A DNA stretch of 64,000 nucleotides, taken from positions 1 through 64,000 of the forward strand of contig CAWGCA010000018.1 of assembly GCA_963820955.1 (NCBI GenBank). Direction: 5' to 3'. The translations under genes were made by a program, and so were the position numbers. The stretch's first letter is position 1. Each line of letters starts with the position of its first letter. The stretch comes from CAWGCA01 sp963820955. Lineage in GTDB: Bacteria > Pseudomonadota > Gammaproteobacteria > Chromatiales > Chromatiaceae. Positions 34,906 through 43,426 of this stretch are shown one piece after another. Under the pieces are notes generated by a model, which did no database searches, had not been told where the DNA came from, and was given only the letters and a program-made list of their open reading frames with translations.

Positions 34906-35156
34906 CCGTAAGCACTCAGACAGATGAAACGGTTGAAGTGGAGGGCAGGCAAAGGATCTGATGGAGTTTTCGGGAACATCCTTTCGGCGACTGACAAGAA
35001 ATTGATGCAATGCTGCCCGCGAATTCTATTTTGCGTCAATCGTAGTGTCGATCGAAATTCGTTGGGCGAAGACCGGCTGCGCGAGCTTCTGTCGGGAAGC
35101 AGAAATGCAACTGGAAGAGATCAATTTGGGTGACTTCTGCTTCCCTCAAAAGAGAG

Positions 35157-36626
35157 TCAGTCAACGGCTTGGCAGTGCCAGTTTTCTGTAGAAAGACTTT
35201 TCGATTGTGCAGTTTCGAGCAATTCCTGCAACCAATCAGAAGGGCCGGCAATATAGACGTCTACATGGGGCGTACCGGAAAGGGCAGCTGCCAGCAACTC
35301 AGTCAAATCGGCGATACTGGTGTCGGCCGAGATGGCGGTATAGAGAAAATTTTCCAGGGAGTCGTTCCAGGCGCGGCAGAGATTGTCGAGGGACGAACCG
35401 CTCGGATAGCAGCCGACCTGGATCAGATGCAGTCCCTCGAAATTATCGATGTTGATTGCCTGCTCAAGCAAACTCTTGATCGGAGCAAAGCCCTTACCAT
35501 TGGCCAGGAACAGCGCTGGAGCCGTGGAATCCTTCTGCAGCACGAAATGGCCTACCGGACCCTTAAGCAGCACAGTCTGTTTAGTCAGAATTGCGTTGAA
35601 AACATTGTCACTCAATATGTCGCCGGGTTTGTGGGTAACCAGGAACTGGAGGTTGCGTCCGTCGCAGGGACAACTTGCGATGTAAAGGTCGGAAGCGATA
35701 CCGTCTTCGGTAACGAACTCTACCTGTTGGCCTGCCTTGAAACGAAGTGTCTGGCTGCGAGGAGTTTGGATATGCAACAGTGCCAGTTTATCTCCCTCCC
35801 GCGTGATTTTACGGACAACGGCGCGAATCTCCTGGTAAGGAAGATCCTCTTCCATGCCTGCCTCACTGGCTTCAATCACCAGCTCGGAGTCAGCGGTATA
35901 GCAACAGGCGAGGATATAGCCCTCCTGCTGTTCCCTTGCACTGAGCAGATAGTCATGATCGTGTATCTTGTAAATGCCTCCGGAGAGCACCTTGCACTTG
36001 CACTTACCGCAGTTGTGGCTGGAGCAGCCATAGTCAAGATAAAATCCGGCTTTCAGTCCGGCTTCCAGAATGGTGTCGCTGCCTTCGAGCAAGAACTCGT
36101 GACCACTTGGGAGAATGCGCACACTGGTGGAGACGAGCTGCGGTAGCGTTTCTTTGGCTATGGGGGTAACAGTGGCATTGCTGGTTCCCTTCATGCGCTG
36201 CAACACCCTCTTCAATTGGATGATGCACTGCTTCACGCTATTCTGCCGTCGCTCCTCAGGTCCTTCCACAGACCTTAGCAGTTCATCCAGTGCGTCCTCT
36301 ACCAGTATTTCCGATGCGTTGAGCGTTGACTTGGTATGTACCAGGGCGCGATGCAGCTCTTTCAATCGACGCTTCAGCATGTCAGGGTCGGGCACCCAGC
36401 CGTCGCTGTAGCTGCTCTTCGGTCGGGCATTGGCCTTGATGTGCTGTATTCGATCCAGCGTCGAGTCTGCTTCGATATCTATATGGGGATAAATTTCGAG
36501 CAGCAAATCCATTGTGAGTTTACCCTCGAAGGTATTTACGTCTTCTTCCCTGATCTTGTTTTGAATCTCACTTCGCGTGACACCAGCCAGGCGGGCGGCG
36601 CGGGAGATAGAAAGCAGTTTCGGCAT
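35157..36626 (-). CDS. Fusion of helix-turn-helix, [2Fe-2S] ferredoxin and FAD/NAD reductase domains
   Basis: This is an electron-transfer protein of 489 residues. The C-terminal two thirds are clear: a plant-type [2Fe-2S] ferredoxin domain (about 170-260) with Cys201, Cys206, Cys209 in YGCSSHNCGKCKCKVLSGG and the fourth cysteine in ILACCYTADS, then an FNR-like FAD-binding barrel and NAD domain (about 265-489, FKAGQQVEFV, YIASCPCDG, ALFLANGKGFAPIKSLLEQ). This order matches reductases of oxygenases and of CDP-6-deoxyhexose synthesis. The unusual N-terminus (SISRAARLAGVTRSEIQNKI) resembles a MerR/excisionase helix-turn-helix, then an 80-residue helical linker. ATG 36626 is preferred over the in-frame TTG nine bases upstream. 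No oxygenase is adjacent. Confidence 0.8.
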   Translation of the reverse strand: MPKLLSISRAARLAGVTRSEIQNKIREEDVNTFEGKLTMDLLLEIYPHIDIEADSTLDRIQHIKANARPKSSYSDGWVPDPDMLKRRLKELHRALVHTKSTLNASEILVEDALDELLRSVEGPEERRQNSVKQCIIQLKRVLQRMKGTSNATVTPIAKETLPQLVSTSVRILPSGHEFLLEGSDTILEAGLKAGFYLDYGCSSHNCGKCKCKVLSGGIYKIHDHDYLLSAREQQEGYILACCYTADSELVIEASEAGMEEDLPYQEIRAVVRKITREGDKLALLHIQTPRSQTLRFKAGQQVEFVTEDGIASDLYIASCPCDGRNLQFLVTHKPGDILSDNVFNAILTKQTVLLKGPVGHFVLQKDSTAPALFLANGKGFAPIKSLLEQAINIDNFEGLHLIQVGCYPSGSSLDNLCRAWNDSLENFLYTAISADTSIADLTELLAAALSGTPHVDVYIAGPSDWLQELLETAQSKSLSTENWHCQAVD

Positions 36627-36766
36627 GGGATCCAATCCCTATTTTACTGGCATTGACGATTACTATAGCTTGCTCTCGTATGGTGGAGTTGGCAACCCGT
36701 CCAAGGTCACCAGTAAACTGAAGAAGCTGCCAAACGTTAGTGGTAAGGGACAGCGCAATTTAGCTG

Positions 36767-36921
36767 AGGGGTACTTCGAAAAATCTCCTCCATGGGATTA
36801 CTCGATAGGGCAATCTAAGAGCGCGATTTCCGACCGCCTTTATTTTCATGCGGTTACGCGCACGAAAACAGTGATGTGTCCCTGCGCCACAAAGGTAACT
36901 CGAATTTTTTCGAGGCGCTTT
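36767..36921. repeat. Dispersed repeat family A, copy 3
   Basis: This copy of about 155 bases begins AGGGGTACTTCGAAAAATC and ends ATTTTTTCGAGGCGC, with GGTTACGCGCACGAAAACAG inside. It lies between two divergent-to-minus genes, 57 bases from the thioredoxin stop. Confidence 0.7.
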
Positions 36922-36978
36922 GTATAACCCAATTCACCAAATTGCTGTTATTCGCAGGGGGTGGCGAAAGCCCGTCCG

Positions 36979-37311
36979 CTAACGAAATAGCATCGAATAG
37001 GGGCGCTCGATTTCACGAACCATGTCATCCAGGCTGAACCCCCGCGCTTTTCGGTGGCTCTCTTTTCCATCGATATAGGTAATCAGTGTCGGGATTGTGA
37101 ATACTGTCTGCTGGGCCGCTAACGCGGGGCTGGCCTGACAATCCACTTCGGCCACCGCCACTTCGTTGAAGTGGGTCTCCAGTAGTTCATACAGTTTTGG
37201 TTTTAGCGCTTTGCATAGATGACAGTCGGGACCTGTGAAATATACTGCACACATCAGGTTGTATCGTATGAAATCGGAAAACCCCTTTCTATCATTGAGT
37301 ATTCTAGACAA
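36979..37311 (-). CDS. Thioredoxin-like protein with CHLC motif
   Basis: This 110-residue cytosolic thioredoxin fold lacks a signal peptide. The active site is GPDCHLCKALKP, and the cis-proline is in VFTIPTLITYIDG. CHLC is unlike classical thioredoxin (CGPC) and resembles small redox or glutaredoxin-like proteins. Typical thioredoxin length. ATG 37311 (MSRILNDRKGFSDF) lacks an obvious strong ribosome-binding site. It is divergent from the DsrC-like gene, with a shared control region of 326 bases, so a role in sulfur redox handling is a reasonable guess. Confidence 0.8.
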   Translation of the reverse strand: MSRILNDRKGFSDFIRYNLMCAVYFTGPDCHLCKALKPKLYELLETHFNEVAVAEVDCQASPALAAQQTVFTIPTLITYIDGKESHRKARGFSLDDMVREIERPYSMLFR

Positions 37312-37527
37312 AGGTTATACTCCTCGATCATGAACGGACAACAGTGTTTATGCTCAAGCGGCTGAAACATCTCTCGTGCCTGTTGGGTGAATGAAATCTG
37401 GTCAGGTTTCCCATCGGAAAAATTATTTGCGCCGCTCTGTAACCGCCGATATTTAAGGCGAAAACTGCTTTTACACCTCACCCTTAGGATACATCGGTTG
37501 AATTCGCTTCTCCATGACAAGCAATTG

Positions 37528-37555
37528 TTGGAAAAACAGCTATATTGTGTATATA
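37528..37555 (+). promoter_or_regulatory. Probable promoter of the DsrC-like gene
   Basis: TTGGAA (37528-37533) and TATATA (37550-37555) are separated by 16 bases, within an A+T-rich patch about 83 bases before the start codon. A second -10-like TATACT lies just downstream. Confidence 0.4.
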
Positions 37556-37637
37556 ACTAAGTATACTAGTAGGAAATAGATTGTTCAGTAGTGAGGACAT
37601 AAGCGGTTAAGAATTATCATGAAAAAGGAGCATACCG

Positions 37638-37991
37638 ATGATGACGGGTATCTATGAAAACCCTGTCCGTGGCATTCCCGGCTATCCCAATGCGCCGGAA
37701 GACTGGAATGAGAATGAGGCGGCAAAAATCGCTCAGATCGAGGGTATAGAACTCGGTCCGGATCATTGGGATCTGTTGCGAGCCCTGCAGGAGTATTTCT
37801 CCAAACAAAGCACGCCGGAGACAAACGCCCGTGATCTGCACGATGCACTGGATGAAAAATTTCACCTGAAGGGAGGTATGCGGTATCTGTACGTGTTATT
37901 ACCGAAAGGTCCGGTGGCGCAAGGCTGTCGGTTTGCCGGCCTGCCGGTCCCGGCTGGCGCCATCGATAGATCTTTTGGAAGTGTCAAGTAA
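37638..37991 (+). CDS. DsrC/TusE-family sulfur-carrier-like protein lacking the terminal cysteine
   Basis: This 117-residue protein carries the DsrC/TusE fold: PNAPEDWNENEAAKIAQIEG, LGPDHWDLLRALQEYF and GGMRYLYVLLPKGPVAQG. Canonical DsrC ends in a flexible arm with two redox cysteines eleven residues apart, the second being penultimate. Here only the first is present (GCRFAGLPVPAG) and the second position is Ala, followed by an extra IDRSFGSVK tail. It cannot form the usual intramolecular trisulfide, so a regulatory or single-thiol carrier role, as proposed for DsrC paralogues, is likelier. ATG 37638 follows AAAAAGGAGC; ATG 37641 is also possible. Confidence 0.85.
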   Translation: MMTGIYENPVRGIPGYPNAPEDWNENEAAKIAQIEGIELGPDHWDLLRALQEYFSKQSTPETNARDLHDALDEKFHLKGGMRYLYVLLPKGPVAQGCRFAGLPVPAGAIDRSFGSVK

Positions 37992-38121
37992 GGTACAGAT
38001 GTCGCGGGTCCGATTCCCAGCATTAGAATACCAGGAAAGTATCAATCGCGTCGTGGCAGGGGATGGGGGCTGTCCTGTGATATGAATTGGAAAGGACGGG
38101 GGTATTCGGCCGCCAGGCGCT

Positions 38122-39294
38122 TCAATCGGATACGGGAGATAGTCGGTAGAGAGAACCGTTGCTGCTGTCAGTCAACAGATACAATAAGCCATCGGGTCCC
38201 TGACGGACATCGCGAATACGGCCGAGTTCACCGGAGAGCAGCCGTTCCTCATGCGTTACTTGTTCTCCCTTCAGTTCCAGGCGCACTAACAGCCCGAACT
38301 TAAGGGATCCAAGCAGAAGATTACCCCGCCACTGCGGTATGCGGTCAGACGTGTAGAATGTCATGCCCGAGGGTGCGATAGAGGGCACCCAGTAGTGGAT
38401 AGGTTGTGCCATACCTGGTTTATGAGTGCCTTCACCAATGGAGGTGCCGATGCCGTAATTTACCCCATAGGTGATAATCGGCCAGCCGTAGTTGACACCG
38501 GCACGGATAATGTTCAGTTCGTCGCCGCCTTGCGGTCCATGCTCATGAGCCCAGAGTTCACCAGATACTGGATGCAGGGCAGCGCCCTGTATGTTGCGAT
38601 TACCATAACTGAATATTTCTGTGAAAGTCCCTGCCTGTTGCACAAAAGGGTTGTCTTCCGGTACGGACCCATCGGCATTTAGTCTGATCACCGAACCCGC
38701 GTGATCATCAAGTCGTTGTGCTCTGGGACGGTCACCACGATCTCCCAATGTGATATAGAGCCGACTCTGTCGATCGAAAACCAGCCGGGATCCAAAGTGC
38801 CGTCCGGTATGGGATTTGGGTTGCAGTCGAAAAATAACCTGAATATTTTCTAGGTCGGTGCCGTTCCAGCGACCCCGGGCCACCTCTGTTCCGATACCAT
38901 TGGTCCCGGGACCCGAGTAGGAAAGGTAAACAAACTGGTTTGCGGGAAACTCAGGATGCAAGGCAACGTCCAGCAATCCCCCCTGCCCTTGGGCGCTGAT
39001 CCGCGGCAGCCCACGCACGGGGCGAGGGTCCAGTTTGCCGTTGCGCTCAATGATCCGCAAACGTCCTGCACGCTCCGTTACCAGCATACGGCCATCGGGA
39101 AGGAAGGCAAGACCCCAGGGGTGTTCCAGACCCTTGATGATCTCTTCGATTTTCAGAGAAACTTTTTGGCTATGAATCACCTGATCGGCTTGCGCCGAAC
39201 TTGCCGATGCCAGAACACACAGGGTAAAAATCAGGGCTAAGGATCCCTGTGTTTTCTTGAAAAAGAGAGCTGGTAAGGAGTGAAAGATGGGCAT
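38122..39294 (-). CDS. PQQ-dependent soluble aldose sugar dehydrogenase
   Basis: This is a periplasmic six-bladed beta-propeller quinoprotein of the GDH-B/YliI (Asd) family, 390 residues, oxidising aldose sugars with PQQ. The signal peptide covers about residues 1-36 (LALIFTLCVLASASSAQA). Motifs are LEHPWGLAFLPDGRMLVTER, GQGGLLDVALHPEF, SHTGRHFGSRLVFD, LWAHEHGPQGGDELNIIRAG, NYGWPIITYGVNY and GRIRDVRQGPDGLLYLLTD. The catalytic and PQQ-contacting His is in the AHEHGPQGGDE segment or the GRHFGSR segment by family comparison. No PQQ synthesis genes are in the window, so the cofactor must be made elsewhere or imported. Confidence 0.92.
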   Translation of the reverse strand: MPIFHSLPALFFKKTQGSLALIFTLCVLASASSAQADQVIHSQKVSLKIEEIIKGLEHPWGLAFLPDGRMLVTERAGRLRIIERNGKLDPRPVRGLPRISAQGQGGLLDVALHPEFPANQFVYLSYSGPGTNGIGTEVARGRWNGTDLENIQVIFRLQPKSHTGRHFGSRLVFDRQSRLYITLGDRGDRPRAQRLDDHAGSVIRLNADGSVPEDNPFVQQAGTFTEIFSYGNRNIQGAALHPVSGELWAHEHGPQGGDELNIIRAGVNYGWPIITYGVNYGIGTSIGEGTHKPGMAQPIHYWVPSIAPSGMTFYTSDRIPQWRGNLLLGSLKFGLLVRLELKGEQVTHEERLLSGELGRIRDVRQGPDGLLYLLTDSSNGSLYRLSPVSD

Positions 39295-39441
39295 GTTAAC
39301 GTCTCTAATCTTAAAGTCTGGATATGCGCGACCGATGAGAAAGCCTGTAACGCAGTGCTCTTAGCAACAAATAACTTTCTAGATATGTCAGTTCATAGCC
39401 CAGCGCCGCGGAGCAGATGCTTGAAGTTTTCATAAGACACG

Positions 39442-39981
39442 TCAGGGCATCATTGGGTTCATGAATCCCATTGGCCCGGAAATCTGGCGTACATTTTCCC
39501 GCATAATCGTGACGCTGTTTGTCATCTGTCCAAATCTCTGCTCGATATTAGTCATTCCCCCGCTGAGCATGCCCATATCTGTTTCAATCAATATAATTGA
39601 ATCACTGATCGACGACATATTGCTTCCCACGCTGGGCATGGTTGCTGCAATGTTAGCCATATTCCTATTAATACTGTCCATGTGCTCCATATGCTGATTG
39701 AATTTGCCAACACTTTGGGTGATAGAAATCATATCCCCCTTGACTTGCTGTAGATTGCCGTGCATCGAATCCATGCTTGAAACGATACCACTAAGATCCT
39801 GATAGAGAATGTGGACGTAATAGACGTTGAACACAGCGACAATGGTTAACAGTACCGAGATCGCAATGATGACGGCATCGGTGATTTTGAAATGCCTATG
39901 CCTTTCGTCAAGATGTATCTGAGTCTCACGCCCGAGCCGGGCGAACACTTCGATCATTACACGTCTAGGATCTTCAGCCAC
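39442..39981 (-). CDS. Membrane-anchored coiled-coil protein, paralogue 1
   Basis: This 179-residue protein starts at GTG 39981, which follows AAGGAG at the usual distance. A 30-residue cytoplasmic N-terminus precedes one transmembrane helix (DAVIIAISVLLTIVAVFNVY), then a long methionine/serine-rich coiled coil outside (SIVSSMDSMHGNLQQVKGDM, HMDSINRNMANIAATMPSVG) and a C-terminal GFMNPMMP. Topology, coil pattern and Met-rich ending match the neighbour at 40089-40670. I do not know the family; the pair looks like an envelope tether or receptor-like helix bundle. Confidence 0.65.
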   Translation of the reverse strand: MAEDPRRVMIEVFARLGRETQIHLDERHRHFKITDAVIIAISVLLTIVAVFNVYYVHILYQDLSGIVSSMDSMHGNLQQVKGDMISITQSVGKFNQHMEHMDSINRNMANIAATMPSVGSNMSSISDSIILIETDMGMLSGGMTNIEQRFGQMTNSVTIMRENVRQISGPMGFMNPMMP

Positions 39982-40088
39982 CTTGGTGCTCCTTGTTGCA
40001 CTGAATTATAGCTTTCTGATAAGGCAAACAGATTATTTTTCCAGTCCACATACGTCGAAAAATAGAGTCAAGTCCGTATACTTTTGGT

Positions 40089-40670
40089 CTATGGGAAAGG
40101 AAACATTTTGTTCATACTTCGGGAGGGTTTCGAAATTCTCCCCATGTCGTGACTCATCTGAAGTACTTCCATCCCCATGTGATCGATGGTGGCCGAGATG
40201 TTTCCAACATTGCCCCGAACCACAGATACATTGCGGCTGATGCCGCCAACTGTGGACCGCATGATCTCCATGTCCTGTGCTATAGAACTCATCTCTCCAT
40301 CCATTACTTCGGTCTGCCCATTGATACTGTCCAGCAAGGCAACCCTTTTTTCAATAAACTGGATATAGCCGTTCATCATCATCATCTGTTCCGATATGGA
40401 CGAAAAATGCGCATTCATGTCGTTTACCACTCTCGATATTCTATTGAGCTGGGAAGAGAGAGTCAGGAGTAAAATCAGTATGGATATGGCAATGAATCCG
40501 AGGATAATAATGCCGGTTCGGATGCTGTAGTTAAGGCGGTCGGCCAGTTTGTTCTTGATATCGATCTGGCTCAGAACGATGCCTTCAAAGGAACTGACTG
40601 CACGGCGAAACTGTTTTTCTAAGACGGCCTCGTCATTGCTGATTTTGATATTATTAGATACATCCACCAT
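40089..40670 (-). CDS. Membrane-anchored coiled-coil protein, paralogue 2
   Basis: This 193-residue protein starts at ATG 40670, nine bases after CGGAGG, an excellent ribosome-binding site. It has the same plan as 39442-39981: a 50-residue N-terminal domain, one transmembrane helix (IILGFIAISILILLLTL), a periplasmic coiled coil (RVVNDMNAHFSSISEQMMMM, EVMDGEMSSIAQDMEIMRST) and a Met/Phe-rich end MNKMFPFP. It lies 107 bases upstream of paralogue 1 on the same strand, consistent with an operon made by tandem duplication. Function unknown. Confidence 0.7.
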   Translation of the reverse strand: MVDVSNNIKISNDEAVLEKQFRRAVSSFEGIVLSQIDIKNKLADRLNYSIRTGIIILGFIAISILILLLTLSSQLNRISRVVNDMNAHFSSISEQMMMMNGYIQFIEKRVALLDSINGQTEVMDGEMSSIAQDMEIMRSTVGGISRNVSVVRGNVGNISATIDHMGMEVLQMSHDMGRISKPSRSMNKMFPFP

Positions 40671-40867
40671 CTGGACTGCCTCCGGTAGTACTCAACTGCT
40701 TATTCTAGCTTAATATCTGCAGGATCACTAAATCTCTAGCGGTTTCTGTTACTTGAGGCATTGGCTTAAAAACAGCTCAGGTCTTTTTGTCTCTGTATAA
40801 TGAATTCTGGCATGAGATATAATGATTGGTATCCATAGTTTTAAAGGTTTGGACCCAGGATTGATCA

Positions 40868-41191
40868 ATGGATGAAAAGAGTCGAAATGAGTTAGAAGCC
40901 GCTGCGTTTCGCGGATTAATAAAACATTTGCAGCAACGCTCCGATGTGCAGAATATAGACCTTATGAACCTGGCAGGTTTCTGCCGCAATTGTCTTGCGA
41001 AATGGTACCATGCGGCAGCTCAGGAAAAAGGTATTAAAATGGGCTATGCAGAAGCCTGTGAGGCGATCTACGGGATGTCGTACGAGGAATGGAAGATTAC
41101 GTATCAGGCTGATGCTACTCCGGAGCAGATGAAGAAGTTCGAGCAGACAAAGCCACTGCATGCGTTCGTCAGCGGTCATCGAAAATCCTGA
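40868..41191 (+). CDS. DUF1244-family protein
   Basis: This 107-residue cytosolic protein matches the conserved DUF1244 family, in which the stretch RSDVQNIDLMNLAGFCRNCL followed by AKWYHAA is almost invariant; the two cysteines of FCRNCL are characteristic. The family has no established function. ATG 40868 follows CCAGGATTGATCA. The gene is transcribed toward a minus-strand gene and the shared region carries a terminator. Confidence 0.88.
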   Translation: MDEKSRNELEAAAFRGLIKHLQQRSDVQNIDLMNLAGFCRNCLAKWYHAAAQEKGIKMGYAEACEAIYGMSYEEWKITYQADATPEQMKKFEQTKPLHAFVSGHRKS

Positions 41192-41205
41192 CCGGCAGCT
41201 GTAAA

Positions 41206-41250
41206 AAAGAATATAAAACGGGGCCAGCAGAACGAATAGCTGCCGACCCC
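41206..41250 (-). terminator. Terminator of the small secreted protein gene at 41277
   Basis: On the minus strand an 11-base-pair stem GGGGTCGGCAG / CTGCTGGCCCC (with two G-U pairs) is followed by GTTTTATATTC and a T-run. A sister stem of nearly the same sequence follows the paralogous gene at 59463. Confidence 0.7.
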
Positions 41251-41276
41251 TTGATTTCAGCCAAAAGAGCCGTGGA

Positions 41277-41570
41277 TCAAGATCCGTAAATCAGATCTGT
41301 AGAAAGATCCCTATCGTCGGCTATTCGGTTCACAGGGCCAAAAGACGGAGAGGGTTGTGCCTCATGTAGATTCCACAACAGATACCCATCGACGTCATTC
41401 TGAACAGGGCCGTAGTATACAAAAGGCTGAGATGGGCTTGCAGCAACCATCCCCTGGCCGTAAATCATATCGCCCTCGGCATCTGATTGTACGGGCCCTG
41501 CGGCTAAGCTGCTTCCAGCGGTAAACAGGGATAAGAGCAGGACAGCTGTAATTGGAATGTTCTTTTTCAT
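41277..41570 (-). CDS. Small secreted protein, TDLIYGS family, copy 1
   Basis: This 97-residue exported protein starts at ATG 41570 (GGAGAACGATC upstream). The signal peptide is about residues 1-24 (MKKNIPITAVLLLSLFTAGS then SLAAG). The mature part has the blocks QSDAEGDMIYG, AASPSQPFVYYGPVQNDVDG and RIADDRDLSTDLIYGS at the very end. The gene at 59463-59753 encodes a paralogue with the same three blocks, the same upstream bases and the same terminator type. The repeated D-x-IYG ends look like a self-assembly or recognition motif. Family unknown. Confidence 0.75.
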   Translation of the reverse strand: MKKNIPITAVLLLSLFTAGSSLAAGPVQSDAEGDMIYGQGMVAASPSQPFVYYGPVQNDVDGYLLWNLHEAQPSPSFGPVNRIADDRDLSTDLIYGS

Positions 41571-41935
41571 GATCGTTCTCCAGGTCAAAGTTTAGGTGGG
41601 TCGCCTCCGGCTGCTATGGGAGTTGGAGGGTTTTTCCAGCAACCGTTATGCTTACCAACGTTTAAAGCATATGTCGTGCCAGATTATGAGAACCAATAAA
41701 AATGCACTATAATACAGATAGTTATGTTTGGTCGTCTCTCGGTCTGCTGTTGCTGGTATTACCCTTAGAACTAACATTTCGTTAAACTTGGATTCTATTG
41801 ATTGGTTACACTGAATGGTGGGGGGTAGATGCGATCTGTTGTGGTGCCAGTAACTCTATCCTCTTGTATTGAGTTCGTTTAGCACACTCGTCACGTCTTA
41901 AACTGCCATCGTATTTGGATCGAATTAACAACGAT
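41571..41935. other. Control region between divergent genes
   Basis: This 365-base A+T-rich interval contains a plus-strand TATAAT at 41708-41713 with a poor -35 (TTATGA, 18 bases upstream). Nothing else of note. Confidence 0.35.
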
Positions 41936-42880
41936 ATGTCATCAGCGTCATTCATTTTAATTTTTCTGGCCGGGGTTTTAGGACTCGGGTTTACTATTGT
42001 CGGCGCGCTCGTTTGGTGGGGGAAAAAGCAGGACGAGATGAACAACATGATATTTTTCTGTATTAAATATTTTATTAATACGAAAGATATCGGGGAAAAA
42101 TGCAGGGCTGCATCAGCCTTGGGTCGTGCGAAAGATCCTGCCGCCCTGCTTGTACTGGTCGATATTGTTAACGATGACAAAGCGGAAGACATTGTTCGGG
42201 AGTCTGCAAGGGAGGCGCTCGAGCAAATGAAGCAGCATTACCGAAAATTCAGAAATGTCATTGACGAACTGTTGTTGGCGATAGAAAGAAAGGATCAACA
42301 GAAACTTGTAGAGATCTTAATCTCAAGTTTTGAAAAAGATGGGAAAAGATATCTGCAAAGTGCCTATGTTATTGGCCATGAACTTATGGGCCTGGGTCAG
42401 TATGAGGCAGCGAGAGAGTGGCTTTTAAAAGCCCAGATCCGTAATAAGAAAGAGAGTATTTATCAGGATCAAATCAATGACTCGATCAGTAAATGCAATG
42501 ACTATTTATTTGCCGAAGGGGATGAGCTATATAAAGAGGGGGATTATTATGCTGCAAAAGAGCACTATACAATGGCGGCGACTCGGTTAAAAGATGAGGA
42601 TAAAAAGCGTTATGCGGCACATCTTCGTTTAGCCTGCGTATACTGCAAAATCGGGGATTATGTGGATGCAGATCAATCATTGCTGCAGGCATTGCAACAT
42701 CATCACGAAACAGACAACTCGCTTGCTTTGATTAGGTTATTACAAAATGTGCTGACAAATAACCGGAAAGTAAAAATAGAAAATTCCGAGAAAAGCAAGA
42801 TAGACAAGTGTGTGGCTCAAATCATGGATAAAGTGACAACAGAGGGTCCTGAGAAAGGGGGAAAGATCGAAGTACCCTAA
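41936..42880 (+). CDS. Membrane-anchored HEAT/TPR-like protein
   Basis: This 314-residue protein has an N-terminal transmembrane helix (SFILIFLAGVLGLGFTIVGA then LVWWGKKQ). A HEAT-like helical unit follows (CRAASALGRAKDPAALLVLV), then TPR-like repeats (GQYEAAREWLLKAQI, LFAEGDELYKEGDYYAAKEH, CVYCKIGDYVDADQSLLQAL). It probably scaffolds protein interactions on the cytoplasmic face. No family name can be given. ATG 41936 lacks a strong ribosome-binding site; TTG 41915 in frame is an alternative. The gene is AT-richer than its neighbours (many AAA/AAT codons), a hint of different origin. Confidence 0.7.
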   Translation: MSSASFILIFLAGVLGLGFTIVGALVWWGKKQDEMNNMIFFCIKYFINTKDIGEKCRAASALGRAKDPAALLVLVDIVNDDKAEDIVRESAREALEQMKQHYRKFRNVIDELLLAIERKDQQKLVEILISSFEKDGKRYLQSAYVIGHELMGLGQYEAAREWLLKAQIRNKKESIYQDQINDSISKCNDYLFAEGDELYKEGDYYAAKEHYTMAATRLKDEDKKRYAAHLRLACVYCKIGDYVDADQSLLQALQHHHETDNSLALIRLLQNVLTNNRKVKIENSEKSKIDKCVAQIMDKVTTEGPEKGGKIEVP

Positions 42881-42947
42881 AAAAAACTTCGTCGACGCGT
42901 AAGCACCAGTGTGGGTTTGCAGTCTAAGTCAAGGAGTGTCGAAATAC

Positions 42948-43172
42948 ATTAAGGAACCTCTGATTTATTCGTGCTCCGTCATCCCGGCGCAGGCTGGGAT
43001 CCGGTAACTAGTTGATTGCTTTAAGATGGATTCCGTCCTTAGGTCCATAAACGGTGCATCCCTGCACCATTGCTCCGTCCTTAGGTTCGTAAATGTTGCG
43101 TTCCTGCGCCACGGCCTCCGGGTCTATTCTGCGCTTCGTCCGAAATGACGAATGAATCAAAGGTTCCTTAAT
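42948..43172. repeat. Dispersed repeat family B, copy 2
   Basis: This 225-base element has 25-base inverted ends (42948-42972 and 43148-43172, matching at 23 positions; they begin ATTAAGGAACCTCTGATT). The core carries CCGTCATCCCGGCGCAGGC, GGATCCGGTAACTAG and two versions of GTCCTTAGGTYCRTAAAYG. Confidence 0.75.
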
Positions 43173-43253
43173 ATTAGAAATTTATTATGATTAAATGGAT
43201 TGCTCGGGATAACAAAAATATTCTGACACACCGATTGATAAATCATTATACTT

Positions 43254-43388
43254 AGAAACTTCTGATTTGTTCCTAATCCGTCATCCCGGCGTATGCCGGG
43301 ATCCAGTAACTTAATTTGATTACTTTAAGATGGATTCCGGATCTACGCTACGCTTTGTCCGGAATGATGAATAAATCAGAGTTTCAAT
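43254..43388. repeat. Dispersed repeat family B, copy 3
   Basis: This shorter copy of about 135 bases lies 80 bases after copy 2 and in the same orientation, upstream of mdh. The ends AGAAACTTCTGATTTGTTC and GAATAAATCAGAGTTTC are imperfect inverted repeats. The core CCGTCATCCCGGCGTATGCC and TTTAAGATGGATTCCGGATC is shared with copy 2; the middle is deleted. Confidence 0.7.
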
Positions 43389-43426
43389 AATCGAAACAAC
43401 TAATCTTTGCCAGGAATATAATAAAG

